From Helicobacter vulpis (GTDB lineage: Bacteria > Campylobacterota > Campylobacteria > Campylobacterales > Helicobacteraceae), in assembly GCF_003660395.1 (NCBI RefSeq), contig NZ_QXQT01000015.1:1-36894 (forward strand): a stretch of 36,894 bases of DNA. Direction: 5' to 3'. Below are positions 17,956-24,519 of this stretch, in pieces. A program made the translations under genes and the position numbers. Below the pieces are notes generated by a model that saw only the letters and a list, made by a program, of their open reading frames with translations, made no database searches and was not told the DNA's origin. Each line of letters begins with the position of its first letter. The first letter of the stretch is position 1.

Positions 17956-18557
17956 AGGTATTTGGGTACAGATTGGCTCAAAAGCCCCTCTAGCTTGTCA
18001 TCGGCAGTGGGCTCACCAATGGCGCTAAACTTCCATTCTGCATTGTGCTTGTAGAGCTTGCCCAAAATCATCGCCTCTTTGTGCGCAAAAGTCGCGTCCT
18101 TGGCCACATTGTAGGTGGCAAACACATTCTGCACCCGGTCTGGTGTGCCCTCATACAGGCGGATGCTCGCAAAGGGGATTTTGTCAAAGTCAATATGCGT
18201 GTAGGAATTGAGCACAAAGACAAGTTGATCGATGGAGGGGTCTAAGCTGTCTAGCGCGATGTGGATCACCTCATTATCCAAGCCGTCATCACCCCCCACA
18301 TCTCCGGTGCGGTCGTCCCCGCTGTGTTTGATCCCCGAGGCCCCCTGCTTGCCAAAGTAGACGCAATCCACTAGGCGTTTCTGCCCATCAAAGAGCGCTA
18401 CACTCAAATCCAAATCCACCGCTTCGGTCTTGGTGTTGCCAAAAAAGCCCTTTTTGCTGATCGCGCCCCAGTTAGCCCCCACGCAAAAGACCCTAAGGGC
18501 GTTCCCATCTTCTTTCTTTAAGGAGATCTTTTGTCCCTTGACTAGGTTGACTGCCAT
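17952..18557 (-). CDS. terZ: TerD-family stress protein (TerZ-like)
   Basis: 201 residues starting MAVNLVKGQKISLKKEDG, the typical start of TerD-domain proteins. It has the Asp-rich calcium-binding elements AVDLDLSVALFD and HSGDDRTGDVGGDDGLDNE, and ends with LYKHNAEWKFSAIG. The TerZ label rests on the NWG segment in the first third and the extra length relative to TerD. It lies 8 bases downstream of the other ter gene. The family is linked to tellurite and general stress or phage resistance; the exact role here is unknown. Confidence 0.8.
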   Translation of the reverse strand: MAVNLVKGQKISLKKEDGNALRVFCVGANWGAISKKGFFGNTKTEAVDLDLSVALFDGQKRLVDCVYFGKQGASGIKHSGDDRTGDVGGDDGLDNEVIHIALDSLDPSIDQLVFVLNSYTHIDFDKIPFASIRLYEGTPDRVQNVFATYNVAKDATFAHKEAMILGKLYKHNAEWKFSAIGEPTADDKLEGLLSQSVPKYL

Positions 18558-18565
18558 AAAAAACC

Positions 18566-19150
18566 TTAAGAGACCGCCACGCCAAATTGCTTACAAAAGC
18601 CCGCCAAGCCGTCCTTAAAGCCTGTGCCCACTGCGGCAAATTTCCATTCATTACCCTCACCTCGATACAGCCTCCCAAAATTCAAGGCGGTTTCTACAGA
18701 GAAATCCTCTTCTAAATCGTAGCGCACAATCTCTTGATTATCGCTTTCATCAACCACACGCACAAAGGCCTTGCGTACCATGCCAAAATTCTGGTGGCGT
18801 GTGTCGGCTTCATGAATGGTTACCACGACATGGAGCTCTGTAACATCACTGGACACTTTGGCTAAATCCACTTTGATCACCTCGTCATCGCCCTCACCCT
18901 CACCAGTGCGGTTATCCCCCGTGTGTACCACAGAACCATCTTTGCTCGAGAGATTGCCGTAGAAAACAAAATTCTTTTCATCATTAACCTTGTTAGACGC
19001 ATCGGTCAGAAACACGGACGCATCTAGGTCAAACGCGCTCCCGGTATCGCTGGCATTCACATCCCAACCCAAACCCACAAGCACTTTAGAGAGCCCAGGT
19101 TTCTCCTTGCTCAAAGAAACACGCCCACCCTTGCTCAAACTCACAGCCAT
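18566..19150 (-). CDS. terD: TerD-family stress protein (TerD/TerE-like)
   Basis: 194 residues of a canonical TerD domain: [32 protein letters not shown] and [15 protein letters not shown] (calcium-binding Asp/Glu clusters), ending [22 protein letters not shown] precedes the start, and TAGAAT lies about 30 bases upstream. It is the first gene of a three- or four-gene minus-strand operon with the TerZ-like and HD-domain proteins. terB and terC are not present in the window, so this is a reduced ter locus. Confidence 0.88.
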   Translation of the reverse strand: MAVSLSKGGRVSLSKEKPGLSKVLVGLGWDVNASDTGSAFDLDASVFLTDASNKVNDEKNFVFYGNLSSKDGSVVHTGDNRTGEGEGDDEVIKVDLAKVSSDVTELHVVVTIHEADTRHQNFGMVRKAFVRVVDESDNQEIVRYDLEEDFSVETALNFGRLYRGEGNEWKFAAVGTGFKDGLAGFCKQFGVAVS

Positions 19151-19177
19151 AAAAACTCCTTTTGTAAGATGAGCGCG

Positions 19178-19183
19178 ATTCTA
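19178..19183 (-). promoter_or_regulatory. Putative -10 box of the ter operon
   Basis: TAGAAT reads on the minus strand at 19183-19178, 28 bases before the terD ATG. AAAAGGAG lies between it and the gene. No -35 consensus. Confidence 0.45.
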
Positions 19184-19218
19184 GCATGATTTAGCTAACA
19201 CGCGCCCTTAGGCCATAA

Positions 19219-19581
19219 GGCTCAAACAAATCATTCTAGAAGTGGCACAAGAGCTAGAAGTGGAGATTTTAGAGATGGAGACAGACAAAGACCATATCCA
19301 CATCTTAGCAGAAGTTGATCCAAGCTTTACTAAAGAAACCTCGCTACGCTCGTTTTGGAGTGATGAAGTTTATTAGGGTAGCTAAGGGTAGAAGTAGTCG
19401 GCTTTTAAGACAGGAGTTTGCACATCTAAGAACTAGATTGCCTACACTATGGACAAACTCTTGTTTTATTTATTCTGTAGGCGGTGCGCCTTTAGAGGTG
19501 ATTAAGCAATACATCGCCAACCAACAAAACTCTGAAAGACCCAAGCAAAAGAACATGTTGAAAACCCCCTTCAACACCTAA
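19219..19581 (+). pseudogene. IS200/IS605-family transposase tnpA relic
   Basis: Translation from 19219 gives EVAQELEVEILEMETDKDHI followed by HILAEVDP, which includes the HUH motif (H-I-H) of Y1 transposases. The frame then breaks near 19315-19350 and resumes as FIRVAKGRSSRLLRQEF, SVGGAPLEVIKQYIANQQ and SERPKQK, including the Tyr of the catalytic helix. About the first 30 codons, including any start, are missing, as are tnpB and both transposon ends. It can no longer move by itself. It lies in the host-prophage border. Confidence 0.85.
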
Positions 19582-19615
19582 CCCCCTTCAACACCTAACC
19601 CCCTTCAACACCTAA
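19565..19615. repeat. Three 17-bp direct repeats
   Basis: CCCCCTTCAACACCTAA is repeated three times head to tail without mismatch. The first copy overlaps the end of the tnpA relic. The position just outside the integrase makes it a landmark for the prophage edge, but nothing shows it is the attachment site. The stretch 19616-19813 holds C- and G-rich words and inverted GCCCT/AGGGC pairs, and no gene that I can support. Confidence 0.9.
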
Positions 19616-19813
19616 CCCCTCCTTTAAATCCCCCCTAAGCCCCCTTCAAAGCCCTATACTTCCCCCCACAGGGCAGAGCCTACAGGGCGGGGCTTGAAAA
19701 AACCTTTTGGATTTTGCCCTTCAAATCCCCAAGGGGGGGGTCTAAAAATTAAAGGCACAACCCCAAAGACACAAGCTAAACTAAGGCTTTCACTAATAAA
19801 GATAAGGAGTATC

Positions 19814-20938
19814 ATGAGACTATATAACCGCAATGGCAAGCTATATGCTGAAGTTTACACAGAGCAGGGCGTGCGCAAACGCTTTAGCCTCAAAATGCCA
19901 GACACGCCTCAAAACCGCGCCAAAGCTCTAGCCCAAGCCAAAGAGCAGGCCAGCCCTAGCCTAGAGGAGGTGGGCGCGGCCTATTTAGAGCAATACGCTC
20001 TCTTTGCCAAGCCCTCCTCTTTGCGCAGCACTAAGAGCCGTCTAAACACCCTTTTAAAACTGCTAGCCAAACAGGGGGCGCGCTTGATCACCCAAGTAGA
20101 TAAAAAGCTTATCCGCGCCTTTTACACCCATTTAAGCACGGCTTCCAGCGCGCAGGTGCACAATTTGGGCTTCTTGCTAAAAGCCCTGCTAGACTTTGCC
20201 ATGGAAATGGACTACATCCAAGCCAACCCCTACTTTAGGCCCAAAATCCGCCAAAGCAAACCCCCTAGGCAAAAGGCCCCGCTAAGCCAAAAGGAGGTCT
20301 ACAAGGTCCTATCTGTGTGTGAAGACCCCCAGCTCAAAGCCTATTTAGAAGTGGCCTTTAGCACGGGGGCGCGCACGGGGGAAATCTTGGCTTTAAAATG
20401 GGCCGACATTGACCTCAAGGCCAACACGATGTCCATCGCGCGCAGCATCGATCAAAGAGGGCATATCACCCCACCCAAGACGCGATCTAGTGTGCGCACC
20501 ATCCCTCTAGACCCCATGGCCAAACAAGCTTTCTTAAGTCTGCGCAACGCGCCCAAAGTCAAGGGGGGGTATGTCTTTGCGCGCAACAAAAATGGGCGGC
20601 GCCCTGAATTTGGGCGCAAATGGCATAAGCTTTTAAAAAAAGCCCAGCTAGCCCCGCGCAAGCTCTATAGCACGCGCCACACTTTTGCGTCTTTAGCCCT
20701 CTCTAGGGGGGCTAATTTGTTAGCCACCAGCGCGCTCTTAGGCCATAAAAACGCCTTCATCACCCTAAGCGCGTACGCGACCTATGTCCCCCAAGAAAAC
20801 ACCCCCTTCATCACTCTATTCGGAGGCAATCATGATAGTCAAGTTCAACCCCAGCCACAATTTCAGCGCTATCCCCAACACGATTTTACACGACCCCCAC
20901 TTGAGCCCCAGCGCCAAGCTTTTAGCATGTTATCTTAA
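19814..20938 (+). CDS. int: Phage tyrosine integrase
   Basis: Site-specific recombinase for prophage integration and excision. The 374 residues start MRLYNRNGKLYAEVYTEQG. AAGGAG, 6 bases before ATG 19814, picks this start over the open frame that extends to 19694. A SAM-like core-binding domain is at about 45-140. The catalytic domain has the first Arg in STGARTGEIL (about 186), the second Arg in YSTRHTFASL (about 287; the usual preceding His is Tyr here), LLGHKN, and the nucleophile Tyr in LSAYATYV. The last 36 codons overlap the next gene, and the tail after ITLFGGNH is Gln/Pro-rich. Confidence 0.93.
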   Translation: MRLYNRNGKLYAEVYTEQGVRKRFSLKMPDTPQNRAKALAQAKEQASPSLEEVGAAYLEQYALFAKPSSLRSTKSRLNTLLKLLAKQGARLITQVDKKLIRAFYTHLSTASSAQVHNLGFLLKALLDFAMEMDYIQANPYFRPKIRQSKPPRQKAPLSQKEVYKVLSVCEDPQLKAYLEVAFSTGARTGEILALKWADIDLKANTMSIARSIDQRGHITPPKTRSSVRTIPLDPMAKQAFLSLRNAPKVKGGYVFARNKNGRRPEFGRKWHKLLKKAQLAPRKLYSTRHTFASLALSRGANLLATSALLGHKNAFITLSAYATYVPQENTPFITLFGGNHDSQVQPQPQFQRYPQHDFTRPPLEPQRQAFSMLS

Positions 20939-21785
20939 CTCCTTGCCCTCTAATTGGCAGCCTCAAACCAGCGCGCTCACCAAGGCTTTAAAGTGGTGCC
21001 CCAACACCCTTTGGAAATACTTAAGGGAGCTAGAAGCTAGAGGCGTGCTCGTGATCCAAGAGTGGCGCAGCGAGTCTGGAAAGATCACCGGACTTAAAGA
21101 TTTCATCCTCAAAGAGCCTCCCACAGAGCCCCTCAAAAACTCCAATGGGGAAAAACCCCAGCGCGTAAAATTTCTTATGTGGGAACAAGCCCCCAAAATA
21201 GGGGGGGCTGAAAATTTGAACCCCCCAAATTGCGCCACTATGTCCACAGCGCAAAATTTGGCCCCATATAAAAGAAACATGAAAAACAAACATGAAAAAA
21301 ACAGCGCGCCAGCGCGCGATTCTTTTTGTAAGAAAGATCAAAGCAGTATGTCTGCTAAAAAACGCCCCATTCTAGTCCGCTCTCTTGAAAACCTTAAAGA
21401 AATGTTAAACTTCTCACAATTTAAGCTCAATGGCTTAGAAGAAGCAGAGCAAGAAGCCTTTCAGCGCTTCATAGCCCACAGAGAGGGGCGCACCAAAGTT
21501 ACATGGGCGATGAAACGCGCGTTGCTAAAACGCTTTTTAGAGCTCAAGGCAGAGGGCGCGGATCTCTGTGCTTGCGTGGACTTAAGCGTGCGCCGTGGTT
21601 ATAACGATGTCTATGTTCCCACCCCCAAGCAAGAGAGGGGGCGCGCCTCTAAAACGCAAAAAACGCCCCTTTTTGAGCACTTGATCGCCAGTTACGAGGG
21701 CTTGAACTACCAAAACATCGAAAAAGCCATCTTAAAAGCCTTTGAGTTTGTGGCCAACGCTAGTCCCCAAAAGGGGTATGCATGA
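20832..21785 (+). CDS. Winged-helix phage replication or regulatory protein
   Basis: 317 residues. GGAGG 5 bases before ATG 20832 fixes the start inside the integrase gene (107-base overlap). Residues about 15-75 (LSPSAKLLACYLNSLPSNW ... NTLWKYLRELEARGVLVI) form a winged helix-turn-helix like those of phage replication initiators and DnaD-like proteins. A variable middle follows, then a helical C-terminal segment (FQRFIAHREGRTKVTWAMKR). Placement before the helicase suggests initiation or helicase loading, but a transcription role is equally possible. Confidence 0.65.
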   Translation: MIVKFNPSHNFSAIPNTILHDPHLSPSAKLLACYLNSLPSNWQPQTSALTKALKWCPNTLWKYLRELEARGVLVIQEWRSESGKITGLKDFILKEPPTEPLKNSNGEKPQRVKFLMWEQAPKIGGAENLNPPNCATMSTAQNLAPYKRNMKNKHEKNSAPARDSFCKKDQSSMSAKKRPILVRSLENLKEMLNFSQFKLNGLEEAEQEAFQRFIAHREGRTKVTWAMKRALLKRFLELKAEGADLCACVDLSVRRGYNDVYVPTPKQERGRASKTQKTPLFEHLIASYEGLNYQNIEKAILKAFEFVANASPQKGYA

Positions 21786-22171
21786 GCGCCAAAATACACA
21801 CCGGGAGTTTCTTTTTAGAGCCGACCCTTTTGGACATCTTGGACCAAGTCGCCCACATAGAGGGGCAGAGTCGCGCGCGCATCGTGGAGCGCGCCGTGTG
21901 CTTTTTACTTGCCAAAGGAGCAGCCCATGCCAGATGGAAAGCCAGCAAGCGCGCCTACACCAAGGGTGCGCAAAAAATTCACCTTCAGCCCGCGCGTACT
22001 GGTGCGCATGCAGGCTCTAGCGCGCGCCAAACATCTAAGCCAAAACCGCCTTTTAGAGCAAAGTATTTTAGACGCGCTGCAGGCCTACCACGCCGAAAAT
22101 CTGTATCTACGCGCCCTCATCCAAGAACGCCAAGCCTATTTAGCGCTCTTGAAAAGGAGGCTTCATGGTGA
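21782..22171 (+). CDS. Small ribbon-helix-helix protein with out-of-frame tail
   Basis: Starts ATGA overlapping the preceding stop. The first 45 residues (TGSFFLEPTLLDILDQVAHI ... ARIVERAVCFLLAK) are a clear ribbon-helix-helix DNA-binding fold of the CopG/Arc type. From about residue 49 (base 21927) the frame runs across the next gene, and the product turns into a basic, low-complexity sequence that does not look selected. Either the gene ends in a frameshift, so the real protein is about 50 residues, or the two reading frames truly overlap by 245 bases. Likely a phage transcriptional regulator. Confidence 0.5.
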   Translation: MSAKIHTGSFFLEPTLLDILDQVAHIEGQSRARIVERAVCFLLAKGAAHARWKASKRAYTKGAQKIHLQPARTGAHAGSSARQTSKPKPPFRAKYFRRAAGLPRRKSVSTRPHPRTPSLFSALEKEASW

Positions 22172-22178
22172 ATCTTGA
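21927..22178 (+). CDS. Second small ribbon-helix-helix protein
   Basis: 83 residues from ATG 21927, with AAAGGAG at 21915-21921. After a Pro-rich start, residues about 16-50 (KKFTFSPRVLVRMQALARAK then HLSQNRLLEQSILDALQAY) form a ribbon-helix-helix domain, followed by a leucine-rich helix. It overlaps the previous gene in another frame and the helicase start by 14 bases. It is probably a DNA-binding regulator or accessory replication protein; its target is unknown. Confidence 0.65.
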   Translation: MPDGKPASAPTPRVRKKFTFSPRVLVRMQALARAKHLSQNRLLEQSILDALQAYHAENLYLRALIQERQAYLALLKRRLHGES

Positions 22179-23331
22179 TCCAAGCTATTTGGAGAGGATG
22201 GTGGTCCACAGCGTGATCCTCTACCCTGAGAGTTTGGAAGAGCTCTTAGAGTCCGTGCCCTTGAAGTATTTTACCCCCCTCCACCAGCGTGTCTTAGAGC
22301 GCGTGTTAGAGTGCCAGAACGAGGGTTTAGAGGTTTCCTACGCCAGACTTTTAGAGCGTTTGGGCGCGCGCGCATGCCAGTCTGAGGACTTTGTAGCCAT
22401 CCTAGCCACCCAGCCTCAACCCGGCTATTTGGGGCTATTAGAGGAGCTCAAGCACGCTTTAAGGCTCAAGGTGCAGGCCCAGCTAGCCTCACAGATGAAT
22501 CAGGCCAATCTCAAGGGGGAAATCTTTAATGCGGACTTTCTAGCCCAATACATCGAGCTAGAAGACAATGACCAAGACACCAAGACGTTCGCAGAATGGG
22601 CGGAGTATTTCAAAAACCAGCCCCCCATTGCCAAGATCAGCAGTGGCATCCCCTTTATTGACCAAGCCACAGGCGGGGGCTTTAGGGAAAAGAGTTTCAT
22701 CCTTATTGGGGGGGACCCAGACGCGGGGAAAACCACTCTAGGGCTGCAGATTCTCAATTTCATGAGCCTAAGCCACAAGGTGCATTACTTTAGCTATGAA
22801 GTGCCCCTAGATGGCCTTGTAGAGCGCATGCAGGGTGTGGAGGCTTTGCGATCGGGGTATTTTGCTCAAGACACTTTACACATGCGCCAAAGTAAGCGCG
22901 CGTTAGATGATGTGGTCGGGGAAATCCGCCGCCAAGCCAAGCGCGGGGTGAAGGCCTTTTTGATCGACTCGCAAATGTGCATAGAAACCCCCCTAGGGCG
23001 CAGACCCGAAGAAGAAGAGACGCGCAAGTTTTCCCAATTGGCCGCCCTAGCCCACAGCCAGCAATTTAACATCATTATCTTTTTGTTGGTGCAAAGCTCT
23101 AAGGCCGAGAGCATCACCCCTTTTAATAGCAAATTGGGGGCCTATTATGCGGATATTATGATCCACATCCACGGGGATAAAAAGAGCGACATCAGGGAAG
23201 TGGACTTCCCCAAGAACAAACAGGGTGGATACGCGCGCGCCTTTTTCAAAGTGGATCGCGCGCGCTTTTGTTTTACCCCCCATGAGCCCAAGTCCAGCAA
23301 GAAACAATTAGAAGCCCTAGGGCTAGATTAA
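22165..23331 (+). CDS. DnaB-like replicative helicase
   Basis: RecA-fold ATPase expected to unwind phage DNA. The 388 residues have an N-terminal DnaB-type helical domain (about 1-110, VVHSVILYPESLEELLESV) and an ATPase core with Walker A GGDPDAGKTT (about 180-189), a SYE segment after strand 2, and Walker B AFLIDS (about 262-267). It is shorter than host DnaB (about 460-490). AAAAGGAGG precedes ATG 22165. The primase gene lies 1.2 kb downstream, making a replication module. Confidence 0.88.
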   Translation: MVNLDPSYLERMVVHSVILYPESLEELLESVPLKYFTPLHQRVLERVLECQNEGLEVSYARLLERLGARACQSEDFVAILATQPQPGYLGLLEELKHALRLKVQAQLASQMNQANLKGEIFNADFLAQYIELEDNDQDTKTFAEWAEYFKNQPPIAKISSGIPFIDQATGGGFREKSFILIGGDPDAGKTTLGLQILNFMSLSHKVHYFSYEVPLDGLVERMQGVEALRSGYFAQDTLHMRQSKRALDDVVGEIRRQAKRGVKAFLIDSQMCIETPLGRRPEEEETRKFSQLAALAHSQQFNIIIFLLVQSSKAESITPFNSKLGAYYADIMIHIHGDKKSDIREVDFPKNKQGGYARAFFKVDRARFCFTPHEPKSSKKQLEALGLD

Positions 23332-23342
23332 AGGAAGACAGC

Positions 23343-23570
23343 ATGGCAAACAAATACGAAGAACTTTTAGCAGCCGCGGCTAGCCCGGTAGATAAGCCTG
23401 TTTATAAGCTAGCCACTCTACTGGTAGAGGCCGAAGAGGCCTACCACGCCGGGGGGACTCCTTTAGAGTTGCAGACCCTCAAAGTGGTTATCTACACTTT
23501 GCGCGCGAAATTGGGCTTTGATTGCCCACCCCTTTTAAACCCCACAGAAAACCCCACCAAAAAGGAGTAA
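23343..23570 (+). CDS. Small hypothetical phage protein
   Basis: 75 residues, MANKYEELLAAAASPVDKP onward, mostly helical with a Pro/Thr/Lys-rich tail. AAAGGAAG lies just before the ATG. No motif recognised. It lies between the helicase and two small zinc-binding proteins with spacings of 2-11 bases, so it is part of the early operon. Confidence 0.65.
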   Translation: MANKYEELLAAAASPVDKPVYKLATLLVEAEEAYHAGGTPLELQTLKVVIYTLRAKLGFDCPPLLNPTENPTKKE

Positions 23571-23572
23571 CC

Positions 23573-23824
23573 ATGTACCAATTATACATCAGTGATGAGC
23601 TCTATAGAGCCCTAGAACAACGCGCTTTAGAAGCAGGCTTTGATTGGAGGGATGATGACGCCCTTTGTTTTGATCATGTAGAACGCTATCTAGCGGCGTT
23701 TTTTTGCCCCGATTGTGGGGGGAGTTTGGGCAATTTGCGCCCGCACAGCAACGATGTGTATTGTCCAGATTGCCAAGCAGAGTACAACGGGGAGGAAGAG
23801 GAGGAAGAGGAGGAGCAAGCATGA
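23573..23824 (+). CDS. Small zinc-ribbon phage protein
   Basis: 83 residues from ATG 23573, with AAAAAGGAG 5 bases upstream. The N-terminal half (MYQLYISDELYRALEQRALE) resembles a short DNA-binding helix pair. The second half has two CPDC knuckles (CPDCGG and, after 19 residues, CPDCQAEY), a four-cysteine zinc ribbon. The end is a run of Glu (acidic tail). The stop overlaps the next start (ATGA). Probable DNA- or protein-binding accessory factor. Confidence 0.7.
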   Translation: MYQLYISDELYRALEQRALEAGFDWRDDDALCFDHVERYLAAFFCPDCGGSLGNLRPHSNDVYCPDCQAEYNGEEEEEEEEQA

Positions 23825-24027
23825 TAAATATTGTCTCTGTGGACTTGCCAGAGGAATTGCATGACGCTCTAGAGCGCATCGCCCAAGATAACGGGTGTGA
23901 GGATCTTAGCCAATATTTAAGCGTGTTGGCATGCCGGATTTGTGGCCAGGGGGACGCACACGCGCCCATCTGTGAGAGTTGTGAGCGCGATGGGTGGGCC
24001 AAGTTAGAGGCAGAAGTAGAGCTTTAG
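23821..24027 (+). CDS. Second small CxxC phage protein
   Basis: 68 residues from ATG 23821, coupled to the preceding gene. The N-terminal half (INIVSVDLPEELHDALERIA) is like a ribbon-helix-helix or related helix pair. The second half has CRICGQGDAHAPICESCE, four cysteines able to bind zinc. Its overall layout mirrors the upstream neighbour, suggesting duplication and divergence. Longer frames upstream run through the neighbour's coding region and are not used. Confidence 0.65.
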   Translation: MINIVSVDLPEELHDALERIAQDNGCEDLSQYLSVLACRICGQGDAHAPICESCERDGWAKLEAEVEL

Positions 24028-24042
24028 CAACCGCGCGCTAAA

Positions 24043-24064
24043 CCCCCTAGCTTTAGCTATGGGG
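24043..24064. promoter_or_regulatory. Hairpin upstream of hicB
   Basis: CCCCCTAGC-TTTA-GCTATGGGG can form a stem of 4+4 pairs around one mismatch. It is not followed by a T run, so it is not a clear terminator. It lies between the early operon and the hicB promoter region and could be an mRNA end or an operator. Confidence 0.3.
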
Positions 24065-24112
24065 AGTATGTCAAAAAGCCACGATGCCGCCGCGTTTTAA
24101 GTATTTTAAAAG

Positions 24113-24120
24113 TATATTAT
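24113..24120 (+). promoter_or_regulatory. Putative -10 box of the hic locus
   Basis: TATATTAT at 24113-24120, in an AT-rich island (24096-24120) within otherwise GC-rich phage DNA, gives a -10 box about 35 bases before the preferred hicB start at 24154. Confidence 0.4.
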
Positions 24121-24153
24121 GTGCGATTATCATATTTAAACAAAGGCGGTGCC

Positions 24154-24390
24154 GTGCTTATAAACGCTGTGATAGAAAAAGACGCAGAGGGGTATTTTGC
24201 TTTTGTGCCTTCTTTGCAAGGTTGTATGAGCCAAGGGGAAAGCTATGAGGAGGCTCTTAAGAATATCAAGGAAGCCATAGAGCTTTATTTGGAAAGTTTA
24301 GAGGCGGATGAGTTGGCTGTGATTTCTCATAAAAATTTGATCATCGCCCCTATTGAAGTGGCTTTAAATGCTGAATTGCCGCGCCTCTAG
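24154..24390 (+). CDS. hicB: HicB-family antitoxin
   Basis: 78 residues from GTG 24154, preceded by AAAGGCGG. An in-frame GTG at 24121 would add 11 residues and lies over the promoter region. The protein is a clear HicB partial RNase-H fold: INAVIEKDAEGYFAFVPSLQ, GCMSQGESYEEALKNI, KEAIELYLESLEAD. The C-terminal DNA-binding helix-turn-helix of longer HicBs is absent, as in the short form. Its last codons (ELPRL) look like the opening of a hicA gene, indicating that the hicB 3' end has been joined to hicA remnants. Confidence 0.85.
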   Translation: MLINAVIEKDAEGYFAFVPSLQGCMSQGESYEEALKNIKEAIELYLESLEADELAVISHKNLIIAPIEVALNAELPRL

Positions 24391-24505
24391 GCAGAAAGGC
24401 AGCCATAGGATTTACATAAAAGGCAAGATTAGGCAGGTTCTGCCCTTTCACTCTGGTGGGCTTTTGCACCCTAAAATTGTCAAAGAAATTATGAAAAACA
24501 TCTAA
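24368..24505 (+). pseudogene. hicA: hicA mRNA interferase remnant
   Basis: A 45-codon frame, ATG 24368 to TAA 24505, overlaps the end of hicB. It contains RQKGSHRIYIKGKIRQVLPF and HSGGLLHPKIVKEIMKNI, the second half of a HicA dsRBD-like toxin including the GSH catalytic histidine. The usual first strand and helix (LPRLSGKEV...LKKxGF) are missing, except for LPRL encoded in the hicB frame just before. An internal deletion of roughly 20 codons with a frame change explains this. The product is probably non-toxic. Confidence 0.75.
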
Positions 24506-24519
24506 CCAAGAGCGCCGCT

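Noticed and set aside
19565-19813. A defined attL core
   Set aside because: Without the other prophage end no direct repeat can be matched, so no attachment site is called.
24043-24064. Rho-independent terminator behind the zinc-ribbon genes
   Set aside because: The hairpin has a mismatch and no T run, so it is listed only as a possible regulatory hairpin.
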